From an uncultured Acidobacteriota bacterium (GTDB taxonomy: Bacteria > Acidobacteriota > Vicinamibacteria > Vicinamibacterales > UBA8438): DNA of 6,268 nt. Positions 1 through 5,834 of this stretch are shown here, one piece after another; positions within the stretch are counted from its first letter, which is position 1; the number at the start of each line of letters is the position of its first letter. The notes under the pieces were generated by a model that worked only from the letters and a program-made list of their open reading frames with translations, was not told the origin of the DNA and searched no databases. The position numbers were made by a program, and so were the translations under genes. The stretch covers positions 1 to 6,268 of the forward strand of contig CALBET010000908.1 in the NCBI GenBank assembly GCA_937888665.1, in the 5' to 3' direction.

Positions 1-1
1 C

Positions 2-67
2 GACCGGTCCAGCGCCGCTCTCGGTGCGACGCGCGACTTCTACCACGGGCTGTTAACGATCGATTAA
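2..67 (+). CDS. Possible C-terminal end of a truncated upstream gene
   Basis: Reading from base 2 gives 21 codons with no stop and then TAA at 65-67. The translated tail contains the stretch ATRDFYHGLLTID, which looks more protein-like than the other two plus-strand frames (one is arginine/proline-rich, the other stops at about 54-56). No family can be recognised from so short a tail, and the start lies outside the window. If real, this gene converges on the minus-strand gene that ends at 357, with the tandem repeat between them. It could equally be chance open frame. Confidence 0.35.
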   Translation, partial: DRSSAALGATRDFYHGLLTID

Positions 68-356
68 AGCCCAGCCGACCGACCAACGCCAAGGCGCGCG
101 ACAATCCGTGCCCCGCGGCCGCGGAGTGGGGCACCCGGGGTCCCCGCGCAGCGGCCGCGTCGGGTTCGGGGCGCAGCCCCGTCTGAGGAAAGCCGAGTGG
201 GGCACCCGGGGTCCCCGCGCAGCGGCCGCGTGGGGTTCGGGGCGCAGCCCCGTCTGAGAAAAGCCGAGTGGGGCCCTCGGGGTCCCCGCGGAGCGGCCGC
301 GTGGGGTTCGGGGCGTAGCCCCGTCTGAGCCCTAATCGCGCACCCTCGCCCACGTG
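68..356. other. Intergenic region holding a GC-rich tandem repeat
   Basis: No convincing gene lies here. From 124 to 329 the stretch is a 71-bp tandem repeat (separate entry). Just before it, 113-124 is a perfect 12-bp palindrome (CCGCGGCCGCGG) inside a looser inverted repeat, TGCCCC at 109-114 and GGGGCA at 128-133. The region sits between two possibly convergent gene ends, a usual place for transcription terminators or repetitive extragenic elements. No T-tract follows any of the hairpins, so a classical intrinsic terminator is not evident. Confidence 0.6.
124..329. repeat. 71-bp tandem repeat, about 2.9 copies, with a conserved hairpin
   Basis: Three direct copies start at 124, 195 and 266 and all begin GAGTGGGG. 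Each has a 64-bp core ending GTCTGAG. Copies 1 and 2 are followed by a 7-bp linker (GAAAGCC or AAAAGCC) and copy 3 has none. The cores of copies 1 and 2 differ at one base; copy 3 differs from copy 2 at four. Every copy has a 6-bp stem with a 3-base loop, CGGGGC-GCA-GCCCCG, at 167-181, 238-252 and 309-323. The one change inside this hairpin (GCA to GTA in copy 3) falls in the loop, so pairing is preserved. Each copy also has a GCGGCCGC site. There are no unique spacers, so it is not a CRISPR array. The function is unknown; a repetitive extragenic element or minisatellite is the likeliest class. Confidence 0.9.
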
Positions 357-1421
357 CTAATCCAGGTGTACCTCGGCTATCGCGATGCCGCTCTCACCCG
401 CGACCGCGTACGCCAGGAATACACGCCCGCTCTCGGCGTCCTCGAAAATCGCCGGGTCGCGGAGCTGGTTGACGTGGCCGTAGGCGGTGCTCCGCACCGA
501 CGGCTCGAGTGGGGCGTCCGCCCCCTCCCAGTCATGCTCCGGGCGCAACACCTCGATGCTCGGGGTCTCTGACCAACTCATCCAGTCGCCGGACAGATCG
601 ATGGTGCTCACCTTGACGTGCTCCGGCACGTCGCCCACCTGGGTCCAGAAGACCATGAGGGTCGTACCCCGCAGCAGAAGTGCGCAATGCCGCATGTAGG
701 AATTGAACAACCGCGGCCCTTCCTCGAAGCCGCCGAGCGGCGTGCGCGACCGGTAGAACTGTCCGGGCATCGACAGGGCGTAGGTATAGCCGTCGTACTG
801 AAACGCCCGCAGGTAGGTCCGCCCCAGCCGCTCGGGTCCGGCCACGAAATTGATCCCGTCGGGGGACGTCGCCGCGCGCGAGACCTGCTGGTTCACGCCA
901 TCGAGCCCGTGAAAATACATGACGATACGGTGGTTCTCGTCGTCGACATGGACGTCAGGCGACGCGATGTGCGGCGTGGTCGCTTCGGTTCGCACGTCGT
1001 GCGAGATCGCGGCCGCACCGCTCCGCTGCCGCGCCGCGGTCAGCCGCGCGACCTCCTCATCGGAGATCACGGGTGGTTCGGTCAGAAACGCCGAGTCCGC
1101 GATCTGCAGGCTGCCGGGCGCGTGAATCTTCCAGGGCCCCTCGAGGTGGTCGGCATAGGCCAGACGGATGTACCGCCCCTTGTGGTCGGCGAAGTACAGG
1201 TAGTAGGCGCCAAGCGGATCAGCAACCCAGTCGGGTACCTTGATGAGCGACGGCCCCTGGATGTTCATCCCGATGCTGGGATGGAGATCTGGCCGGATGA
1301 TGGGACCATCCGAGAGGCGCTCGACGCGGACCGACTGTGCCGCTGACTCGGCGGCCAGCCCCACGATCGCGCACGCACACGCCGCGGTCATTCCCTTGGT
1401 CAACCATCGCACCGCAATCAC
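357..1421 (-). CDS. Secreted GH43-like five-bladed beta-propeller protein
   Basis: The product is 354 residues from a GTG start at 1421, chosen because AGGAGGAGG at 1431-1439 sits about 9 bases upstream. An ATG at 1391 is the next start, and the frame stays open upstream to 1709 without coding character. Residues 1-29 form a signal peptide: basic start, hydrophobic run MTAACACAIVG, and a likely cut after AESAAQ, so the protein is exported. The mature part repeats the pattern of the GH43/GH32 propeller superfamily: GPSLIKVP (56-63), YYLYFADHKG (73-82), ASPDVHVD (153-160), RIVMYFHG (165-172), YALSMPG (214-220) and the closing RDPAIFED (321-328) with VFLAYAVAG (334-342). This suggests binding or cleavage of plant or microbial polysaccharide outside the cytoplasm, but substrate and activity are not shown. 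The first-blade aspartate typical of active GH43 enzymes seems to be glycine (G56). The gene lies 74 bp after the LOG gene and may be the last of the minus-strand run. Confidence 0.82.
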   Translation of the reverse strand: MIAVRWLTKGMTAACACAIVGLAAESAAQSVRVERLSDGPIIRPDLHPSIGMNIQGPSLIKVPDWVADPLGAYYLYFADHKGRYIRLAYADHLEGPWKIHAPGSLQIADSAFLTEPPVISDEEVARLTAARQRSGAAAISHDVRTEATTPHIASPDVHVDDENHRIVMYFHGLDGVNQQVSRAATSPDGINFVAGPERLGRTYLRAFQYDGYTYALSMPGQFYRSRTPLGGFEEGPRLFNSYMRHCALLLRGTTLMVFWTQVGDVPEHVKVSTIDLSGDWMSWSETPSIEVLRPEHDWEGADAPLEPSVRSTAYGHVNQLRDPAIFEDAESGRVFLAYAVAGESGIAIAEVHLD

Positions 1422-1430
1422 GCTCAGAGC

Positions 1431-1439
1431 CCTCCTCCT
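1431..1439 (-). promoter_or_regulatory. Strong ribosome binding site for the GH43-like gene
   Basis: On the minus strand this reads AGGAGGAGG, followed by a further G and 8 bases before the GTG at 1421-1419. It is one of only two near-consensus Shine-Dalgarno sites in the window, and it decides the GTG start over the downstream ATG at 1391-1389. A strong site here means efficient translation initiation even if the gene is co-transcribed with the LOG gene 74 bp upstream. Confidence 0.75.
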
Positions 1440-1495
1440 GGGATTCGAGTGGGCAGAATACGCGATCGGAGACCGCGAACCAAGGCGGCAGGGGA

Positions 1496-2095
1496 CTAGC
1501 CCGTGGTGAAAGTCTGGGTCGAATCTCGGTCGAGCCACTTCCCCGTCTGGGCGACGCGGTGGTCCGCCAAGCGGTCCAGCAACCTCGTCGGGTCGTCGTC
1601 CGACAGCAGCAAGCGGCGATGGGCCTCCGACATGAACCGCTGACCGACCGCGTGGTCCAGAAAGTCCAGCAGCCGGTCGAAATAGCCCTCGACGTTCAAC
1701 ACGCCACACGGCTTCTGGTGAAGCCCGAGCTGCGCCCAGGTCAGCATCTCGAACAGCTCTTCCAACGTCCCCAGTCCGCCGGGCAACCCGATGACGCCGT
1801 CAGAAAGTTCCGCCATCAGCGCCTTCCGCTCGTGCATCGAGTCGACGACGCGCAAGTCGGTCAGCCCGTAATGCGCCACTTCCTTGGCTTCCAGATGCGC
1901 GGGGATCACGCCGATCACCTCGCCGCCTTCGCGGAGCACCGTGTCGGCCAACACGCCCATCAGGCCGACCGTCGCGCCGCCATAGACCAGCGTCTGCCCG
2001 CGGGACACCAGCACGCGCGCGAGTTCTCGTGTCGCGGTCGCATAGGCCTTGAGCGCTCCCGGACTCGATCCGGTAAAAACGCAGATTCGTGTCAT
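1496..2095 (-). CDS. LOG family protein (TIGR00730-type nucleoside 5'-monophosphate phosphoribohydrolase)
   Basis: This gene encodes 199 residues, the usual length for LOG (lonely guy) proteins, in a Rossmann-like fold. The start at 2095 gives MTRICVF, the usual family beginning (short N-terminus, beta strand, then GSSPG at 9-13). An ATG six codons upstream (2113) or a longer open frame to 2203 is possible, but no good ribosome binding site favours any of them. Signature motifs are present: YGGATVGLMG (38-47), SMHERK (86-91) and PGGLGTLEE (105-113). In characterised members the HERK arginine and the final glutamate of PGGxGTxxE are catalytic. The family removes ribose 5-phosphate from cytokinin nucleotides or AMP-like nucleotides and is cytosolic; the actual substrate in this bacterium is unknown. 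Older annotations call such proteins lysine decarboxylase-like, which is misleading. It starts 34 bp after the peptidase remnant, so co-transcription is likely. Confidence 0.93.
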   Translation of the reverse strand: MTRICVFTGSSPGALKAYATATRELARVLVSRGQTLVYGGATVGLMGVLADTVLREGGEVIGVIPAHLEAKEVAHYGLTDLRVVDSMHERKALMAELSDGVIGLPGGLGTLEELFEMLTWAQLGLHQKPCGVLNVEGYFDRLLDFLDHAVGQRFMSEAHRRLLLSDDDPTRLLDRLADHRVAQTGKWLDRDSTQTFTTG

Positions 2096-2129
2096 GACGT
2101 CTGGCCGATGCATCCACGGAGCCGGTTGG

Positions 2130-2870
2130 TCACTGACCCGCTGTGGCTGAGGAGACAGTCGCTGGCTGGAGTTGCGCTCGTGACAACGTCGCCACGCCGT
2201 CAATGATCTTCGCGTACCCGTCCATGTGCGCGATGATCAGAATTTCCTCCTCACTCACGCCCGGCTGGATGCCCCAGACGCTCGCGGCGGTGAGCCCGGT
2301 CCGCAACTCACTCTCCATCGTGTGGCGCACGGTGACCCGCTCACCGAGTCCGAGCAGATCGCGCAACCGCATGCCGTCCTCGTAGCCGACGTTAAACCCG
2401 GGCCGATCGCCCGTGCGCTGCCACACGGCGAAGTTGTCCGAGATGCCGTAGACGATGCCGACGGCGGCCGCGCCCCGCTCGATCGCCCGGGCGACCGCAT
2501 CCTCGTCACGAATCGAGTGCGCAGTGTGCCTGGCCGGGGGATGTCGTGGATGAGCACTGCCTTGCCCTCGACATCCCGACCCAGGTAGTCGGCCGCGCTC
2601 CCGCCACGGAGCCAGACCAGATCGAACTCGAGCCCCTCGGCGGGGGTTGAGATGGCACCCTCTGCGGGGCCGGGCCGAGTATCGCTCGGCCGCGGGGCGC
2701 AACGGCACGCGTATGCAGGCGTCTTCTCGGACGACACCTGCGGCGTCGAGCAATGGTTGCCCCAACGGGTTCGGCGGGGCCGGCTGGGCCAGCGCGTCGA
2801 CGCTGGCACAGACGAGGAGTGCGACAAGCGAGAGGCCGGTGCGCCGCGTGAGGACTGCATCGCTCCGCAT
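2130..2870 (-). pseudogene. Decayed secreted M28-type peptidase with PA domain (two frameshifts, catalytic core lost)
   Basis: The start at 2870 (MRSDAVL) follows GAGGAG by 7 bases and opens a clear signal peptide ending at about ALAQ (residue 29). The conserved sequence then switches frame twice. Residues 1-68 use one frame down to 2667. One extra base in the run of four G on the plus strand at 2666-2669 moves the signal to a second frame for 49 codons (2665-2519, with GLEFDLVWLRGG and DVEGKAVLIHDIP, a PA domain). A missing base at about 2519 then returns it to the first frame (SIRDEDAVARAI onward). The composite product is 246 residues. Near its end is EEEILIIAHMDGY, the first zinc-ligand segment of M28 aminopeptidases, but the following domain is absent: the sequence passes directly to AKIIDGVATL and stops about 25 codons later. 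Complete relatives are roughly twice this length. The first frame happens to stay open throughout, so a 246-residue protein could be made with 49 wrong residues, but it should not be an active peptidase. Confidence 0.8.
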
Positions 2871-2877
2871 CTGTGTT

Positions 2878-2883
2878 CTCCTC
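2878..2883 (-). promoter_or_regulatory. Ribosome binding site of the M28 peptidase remnant
   Basis: On the minus strand this reads GAGGAG, 7 bases before the ATG at 2870-2868. It fixes the start of the relic at the signal peptide rather than at upstream ATG codons near 2996. Its intact state, next to a damaged reading frame, suggests that the gene decayed recently or that the frameshifts are sequencing errors. Confidence 0.7.
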
Positions 2884-2931
2884 AGTTCCTGACCGTATCC
2901 GAGAGCGGCCGCAGTATGGCAGCGTGAGATT

Positions 2932-3002
2932 GCCCGGTTGACGACCACGCGGATGCGCGCAAAGTAGCGCGCACACGGCGCAAGGTGTCGACACAACCGG
3001 GC
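2932..3002. repeat. Nested inverted repeat between the phosphotransferase-like gene and the peptidase relic
   Basis: The outer arms are a perfect 9-bp match: GCCCGGTTG at 2932-2940 and CAACCGGGC at 2994-3002. The outer arm touches the stop codon of the phosphotransferase-like gene (3002-3004). After a small internal loop, CGAC (2942-2945) can pair with GTCG (2987-2990). At the centre a perfect 7-bp stem, TGCGCGC (2954-2960) and GCGCGCA (2967-2973), encloses the loop AAAGTA. In minus-strand transcripts this would fold straight after the stop codon. There is no U-tract, so it is not a textbook intrinsic terminator. It may instead stabilise the upstream mRNA, act as a Rho-linked or structural terminator, or be a repetitive extragenic element. 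Confidence 0.55.
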
Positions 3003-5614
3003 TAGCGCAGGTGGGTCACGACGCCGCTGTCGCCATCGACTCGCAGGCGGTCACCGTCTCGGATCTGCCCCATGGCACCGCGCACGTTGACCACGGCCGG
3101 AATCCCGAACTCACGCGCCACCACGGCGCCGTGCGACAGGTAGCCCCCGGTCTCCATCACGATCGCCGACGCGCGTAAGAACAGGGGCGTCCACCCGGGA
3201 TCCGTCGACGGCGCGACCAGCACATCATCGCGTCGCATCCGGTCGGCGTCATGCGGCGACGACAGGACGCACGCCGGCCCGACCGCGGCGCCGGGCGCGG
3301 CCGCCAGGCCATCCCAGACTCGGTCGCCCGCCGCCGTTTCTCGGCCCACGCCATCGGCCCCTGCCGCGGCCGCAACCGGCTGGGTCTGGGTTGCACCCGA
3401 TATGACGCCCGGAAGCCTCTGCGAGGCATACCGGGCCAGTCTCTGTTGTCGGTCTCTGACGAGCAGGGCGGCTCCGGAGCCATCCCAGGCACCAGTCAGG
3501 TAGGCCTCGACCTCCCCGAAACCAAGATGGAAAATGTCGTCGGGGGCGGCGAGCCGTCCACGGTCGACGCATCGGCGCCCGAGCTCAAGGCAGACCTGAC
3601 GCAGCGTCGAGACCGCAGCCGCCATCCCCGATTTGGCGTTCTCCCGCAAACCGGCGCCGTGTCGAGAGCGGTCCACCAACCATCGCACAAGCGGACGGAC
3701 GTACCACGGCACGTTCCGCAGATCGGTCTGCGCGCGGTGTCGAACCGCTTCGGCCCGGGCGCGAGGGTCCGGCATGTCCGAGTGATCAACGTGAAACCGG
3801 ATTTGACTGACCAGATAGGTCGGCGCCTCGTGCCAGCGTGTACTCGCGATTTCCATTTCGAACACCGCGCGGTGGCCAAATCGGTGCAGATACTGCTCCA
3901 TCGCGGACCGAAACGGCGATGACGCCGCCAGCGAGCGCCAGGCGAACGGGTCATCCGCCGCGAGGGTCTGCATCGCGGCTGGCTCCCGTTCCGCGAGCCG
4001 GGCCAGCTCGTACAGGCCGTAGCCCTGTTCGGCGCTGGCGACGTCGCCCGACGCCGCCAGCATACGGCTCACCAGCGACTCTTCCCGGTCCCCGGTCGTT
4101 CGCTCCAGCAGGTCCTGCGCCACCGTGATCCAGCCTCCGTAGTAGGCGGCCGCGAGTTGGAGGGTCGGCTGGTACCGCAGCCCTTCCTTCTGTATCTGAT
4201 GGAGTTCTTCGAGCAGTGCGCCATCGCTCAGCGTCGTGAGGTCCCGGGCGCGTAGCGCTCGGGCACTGGCAACCATCGCCTCGATGTCGCCCGGCGCTTC
4301 CTTGACGAGCCGCCGGAACCGTTGGAGCAGCCGCAGACGTCGACGAGTACGCGCCAGACCGGCGCGCCCACGCATCGGGTTGCCGCGCGGCACGGCGATC
4401 TGGGTCTGAAACCCGCCCAGTGAACGGTTGGTCTCGGCCGTCGGCACGCCGAGCGCGTCGTAGAGTCCCCATTGCAGGCTGTCGAGATCGAAGTACGGGC
4501 GTCCACCGAAGCAGCGCAGCACCTCCATCCCGTCTGGAAGCGGGTAGCCCACCGCCTCAAGCGAGGCATAGACAATGGCTTGCACCGTCGACGTCATGAC
4601 GGACCAGGTCATGGTCGTCAACGGATTCGGAAACGAGTCGACGATATTCGCGTTGGACCAGGTTGTCGGTCCGGCCGGCACCCCTGGGAACGACCACCGA
4701 GGGAGGCGGGTGACGGGGCGGGCCTGCAGCAGCCAGAACGTGGTGCCGTCGAAGGCCCACTCGACGTCCTGGGGGTCTTGCCCCTCTCCCAGCGCCCAGT
4801 GGACCCGCATGACGAGCCGACCCAGCGTCGACAGTTGATCGTCGTCGAGAATCGCGGCGTCCCCGGTGCGGTCCTTTCGTTCGACCACTGCGTCCGGCGG
4901 CTTGCCAACCTGAAACTGCTGCGGCTGGACCGTACCCCGCACCACCGCATCGCCAAGCCCCCGCGCCAAATTGATCGTCACCACGTCCCGCTGACCGGTC
5001 ACCGGCTCGCACGAAAACGCGACGCCGGCTGCCACAGGACCGGTCGTGGCGTCGCCCACCATCCGACAGATGACGACAGCGCACGGCGTGTCCAGGTCGC
5101 CCACGTTGAAGCGCCTCCGGTACGCCAGGGCCTGCGGCCTCCACAGCGACGCAAAGCAGTGGACAATCGCCGCGCACACCGCGTCGGGCCCCCGCACGTT
5201 GAGAACGCTCTCGTGAATACCGGCAAACGCCAGGCCTTGGCCGTCTTCGCCGACCGCGCTCGACCGGACGGCAACCCGCTGCTCGTGTAATCCGTGGTCT
5301 CGTAGAAACCGTTCGACGGCCTCGCGTGTGGCGTCCGGGAGGCTCAGGCCCGTCACCTGCTCCCGCACCGCCTCCAACATCCGTTGAACACGGGTCGTCG
5401 CGACATCGTCGGCCGCGACCGTTCGCACCTCGGCAAGGCCGGCCGCGATCGCCGCTGTCTCGATCTGCGCGCGATACACCGACGCGTCCAACACGCCCCC
5501 GGCGGGCACCGCGAAGCCATACCGATGGAGCCGGCTCAAGTTCCATCCCTTGCCGCCCACCACCGCCGCTCCGGCCAGGTAGGCCTGCTCCCAGGTGCGC
5601 ACCGGTCCATGCAT
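3002..5614 (-). CDS. Rifampicin-phosphotransferase-like PEP/pyruvate-binding domain protein (PEP synthase superfamily)
   Basis: The product is 870 residues, matching the roughly 865-residue rifampicin phosphotransferase (RPH) family, and has its three domains in order. Residues 1 to about 310 are the ATP-grasp domain (PPDK_N type): GGKGWNLSRL with K22, VAVRSSAVGEDG with R117, DVEWAFDG (283-290) and LQARPVTRL (296-304). About 315-750 is the substrate domain, opening with WSNANIV and FPNPLTTMTWS and including FGGRPYF and RFGHRAVFEMEIA. About 770-870 is the swivelling phosphohistidine domain: TDPGWTPLF (804-812) and GGYLSHGAVVAREFGIPA with H828 as the phosphate-carrying histidine. Characterised RPHs convert ATP and rifampicin to AMP, phosphate and inactive 21-phosphorifampicin. 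Similar proteins are widespread in bacteria with no proven role, so the substrate here is uncertain. It is not PEP synthase itself, since the C-terminal TIM-barrel is absent. The ATG at 5614 has only a weak purine-rich site upstream. The gene is the first of the minus-strand run and is divergent from the permease gene. Confidence 0.88.
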   Translation of the reverse strand: MHGPVRTWEQAYLAGAAVVGGKGWNLSRLHRYGFAVPAGGVLDASVYRAQIETAAIAAGLAEVRTVAADDVATTRVQRMLEAVREQVTGLSLPDATREAVERFLRDHGLHEQRVAVRSSAVGEDGQGLAFAGIHESVLNVRGPDAVCAAIVHCFASLWRPQALAYRRRFNVGDLDTPCAVVICRMVGDATTGPVAAGVAFSCEPVTGQRDVVTINLARGLGDAVVRGTVQPQQFQVGKPPDAVVERKDRTGDAAILDDDQLSTLGRLVMRVHWALGEGQDPQDVEWAFDGTTFWLLQARPVTRLPRWSFPGVPAGPTTWSNANIVDSFPNPLTTMTWSVMTSTVQAIVYASLEAVGYPLPDGMEVLRCFGGRPYFDLDSLQWGLYDALGVPTAETNRSLGGFQTQIAVPRGNPMRGRAGLARTRRRLRLLQRFRRLVKEAPGDIEAMVASARALRARDLTTLSDGALLEELHQIQKEGLRYQPTLQLAAAYYGGWITVAQDLLERTTGDREESLVSRMLAASGDVASAEQGYGLYELARLAEREPAAMQTLAADDPFAWRSLAASSPFRSAMEQYLHRFGHRAVFEMEIASTRWHEAPTYLVSQIRFHVDHSDMPDPRARAEAVRHRAQTDLRNVPWYVRPLVRWLVDRSRHGAGLRENAKSGMAAAVSTLRQVCLELGRRCVDRGRLAAPDDIFHLGFGEVEAYLTGAWDGSGAALLVRDRQQRLARYASQRLPGVISGATQTQPVAAAAGADGVGRETAAGDRVWDGLAAAPGAAVGPACVLSSPHDADRMRRDDVLVAPSTDPGWTPLFLRASAIVMETGGYLSHGAVVAREFGIPAVVNVRGAMGQIRDGDRLRVDGDSGVVTHLR

Positions 5615-5834
5615 CGTGATGACTCGTTCTCTTCACGTTCGTGCTGCCCACACGACCTGACCCCGTGCGCGCTCTGCCACCGACACCGCGACCAGCTCAG
5701 GCCACGCCCTCTCGCCTCGGCCACGCGCGCCCGCGGACGGACGGACTGATATACCATCCCCGCAGTCCAGAATATCGTGTTGACCGCCCGACGCCGCGCG
5801 GAGGTACCGGCCGGCCCAACTTCCTGACGCCACC
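5615..5834. other. Divergent intergenic region between the phosphotransferase-like gene and the GntP permease
   Basis: These 220 bp separate two gene starts facing away from each other, so promoters for both should lie here. Most of it is GC-rich. The part at 5748-5782 is noticeably richer in A and T and is the best place for promoters. Short GGAC direct repeats occur at 5735-5746. I looked for the actinobacterial rifampicin-associated element core (GGGGCTTGC with its inverted half) and did not see it. A plus-strand TGA at 5781, in frame with the permease gene, rules out a start further upstream. Confidence 0.7.
5743..5768. promoter_or_regulatory. Candidate promoter and operator-like inverted repeat
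   Basis: On the minus strand, TGGTATATC (5756-5748) resembles an extended -10 element and would direct transcription towards the phosphotransferase-like gene with a leader of about 130 bases; no good -35 element is seen. The same stretch lies between inverted arms GGACTG (5743-5748) and CAGTCC (5763-5768), separated by 14 bases, which could be a repressor half-site pair. Six-base arms occur easily by chance, so this is a weak call. Confidence 0.22.

Noticed and set aside
124..329. CRISPR-like array
   Set aside because: The whole 71-bp unit repeats, including what would be spacers. There is no unique spacer sequence and no cas gene.
1422..1709. N-terminal extension of the GH43-like gene up to 1709
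   Set aside because: The extension is arginine- and proline-rich, overlaps the LOG coding region in another frame, and would bury a clear signal peptide and the strong ribosome binding site at 1431-1439.
1337..2206. 289-codon plus-strand open frame
   Set aside because: It lies antisense to the LOG gene and the start of the GH43-like gene, is rich in R, Q and P with no recognisable motif, and is explained by GC-rich third-position bias.
2506..2994. 162-codon minus-strand open frame with its own ATG
   Set aside because: It is the third frame of the peptidase relic. None of its sequence resembles the PA or M28 segments, which sit in the other two frames.
4472..5290. 272-codon plus-strand open frame, and similar long frames at 3251-3922 (plus) and 4557-5651 (minus)
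   Set aside because: All lie within the 870-residue phosphotransferase-like gene, whose motifs are continuous from end to end. The alternative frames have low-complexity arginine-rich translations.
5615..5834. Rifampicin-associated promoter element upstream of the RPH-like gene
   Set aside because: No inverted pair with the GGGGCTTGC core was found by eye in this gap.
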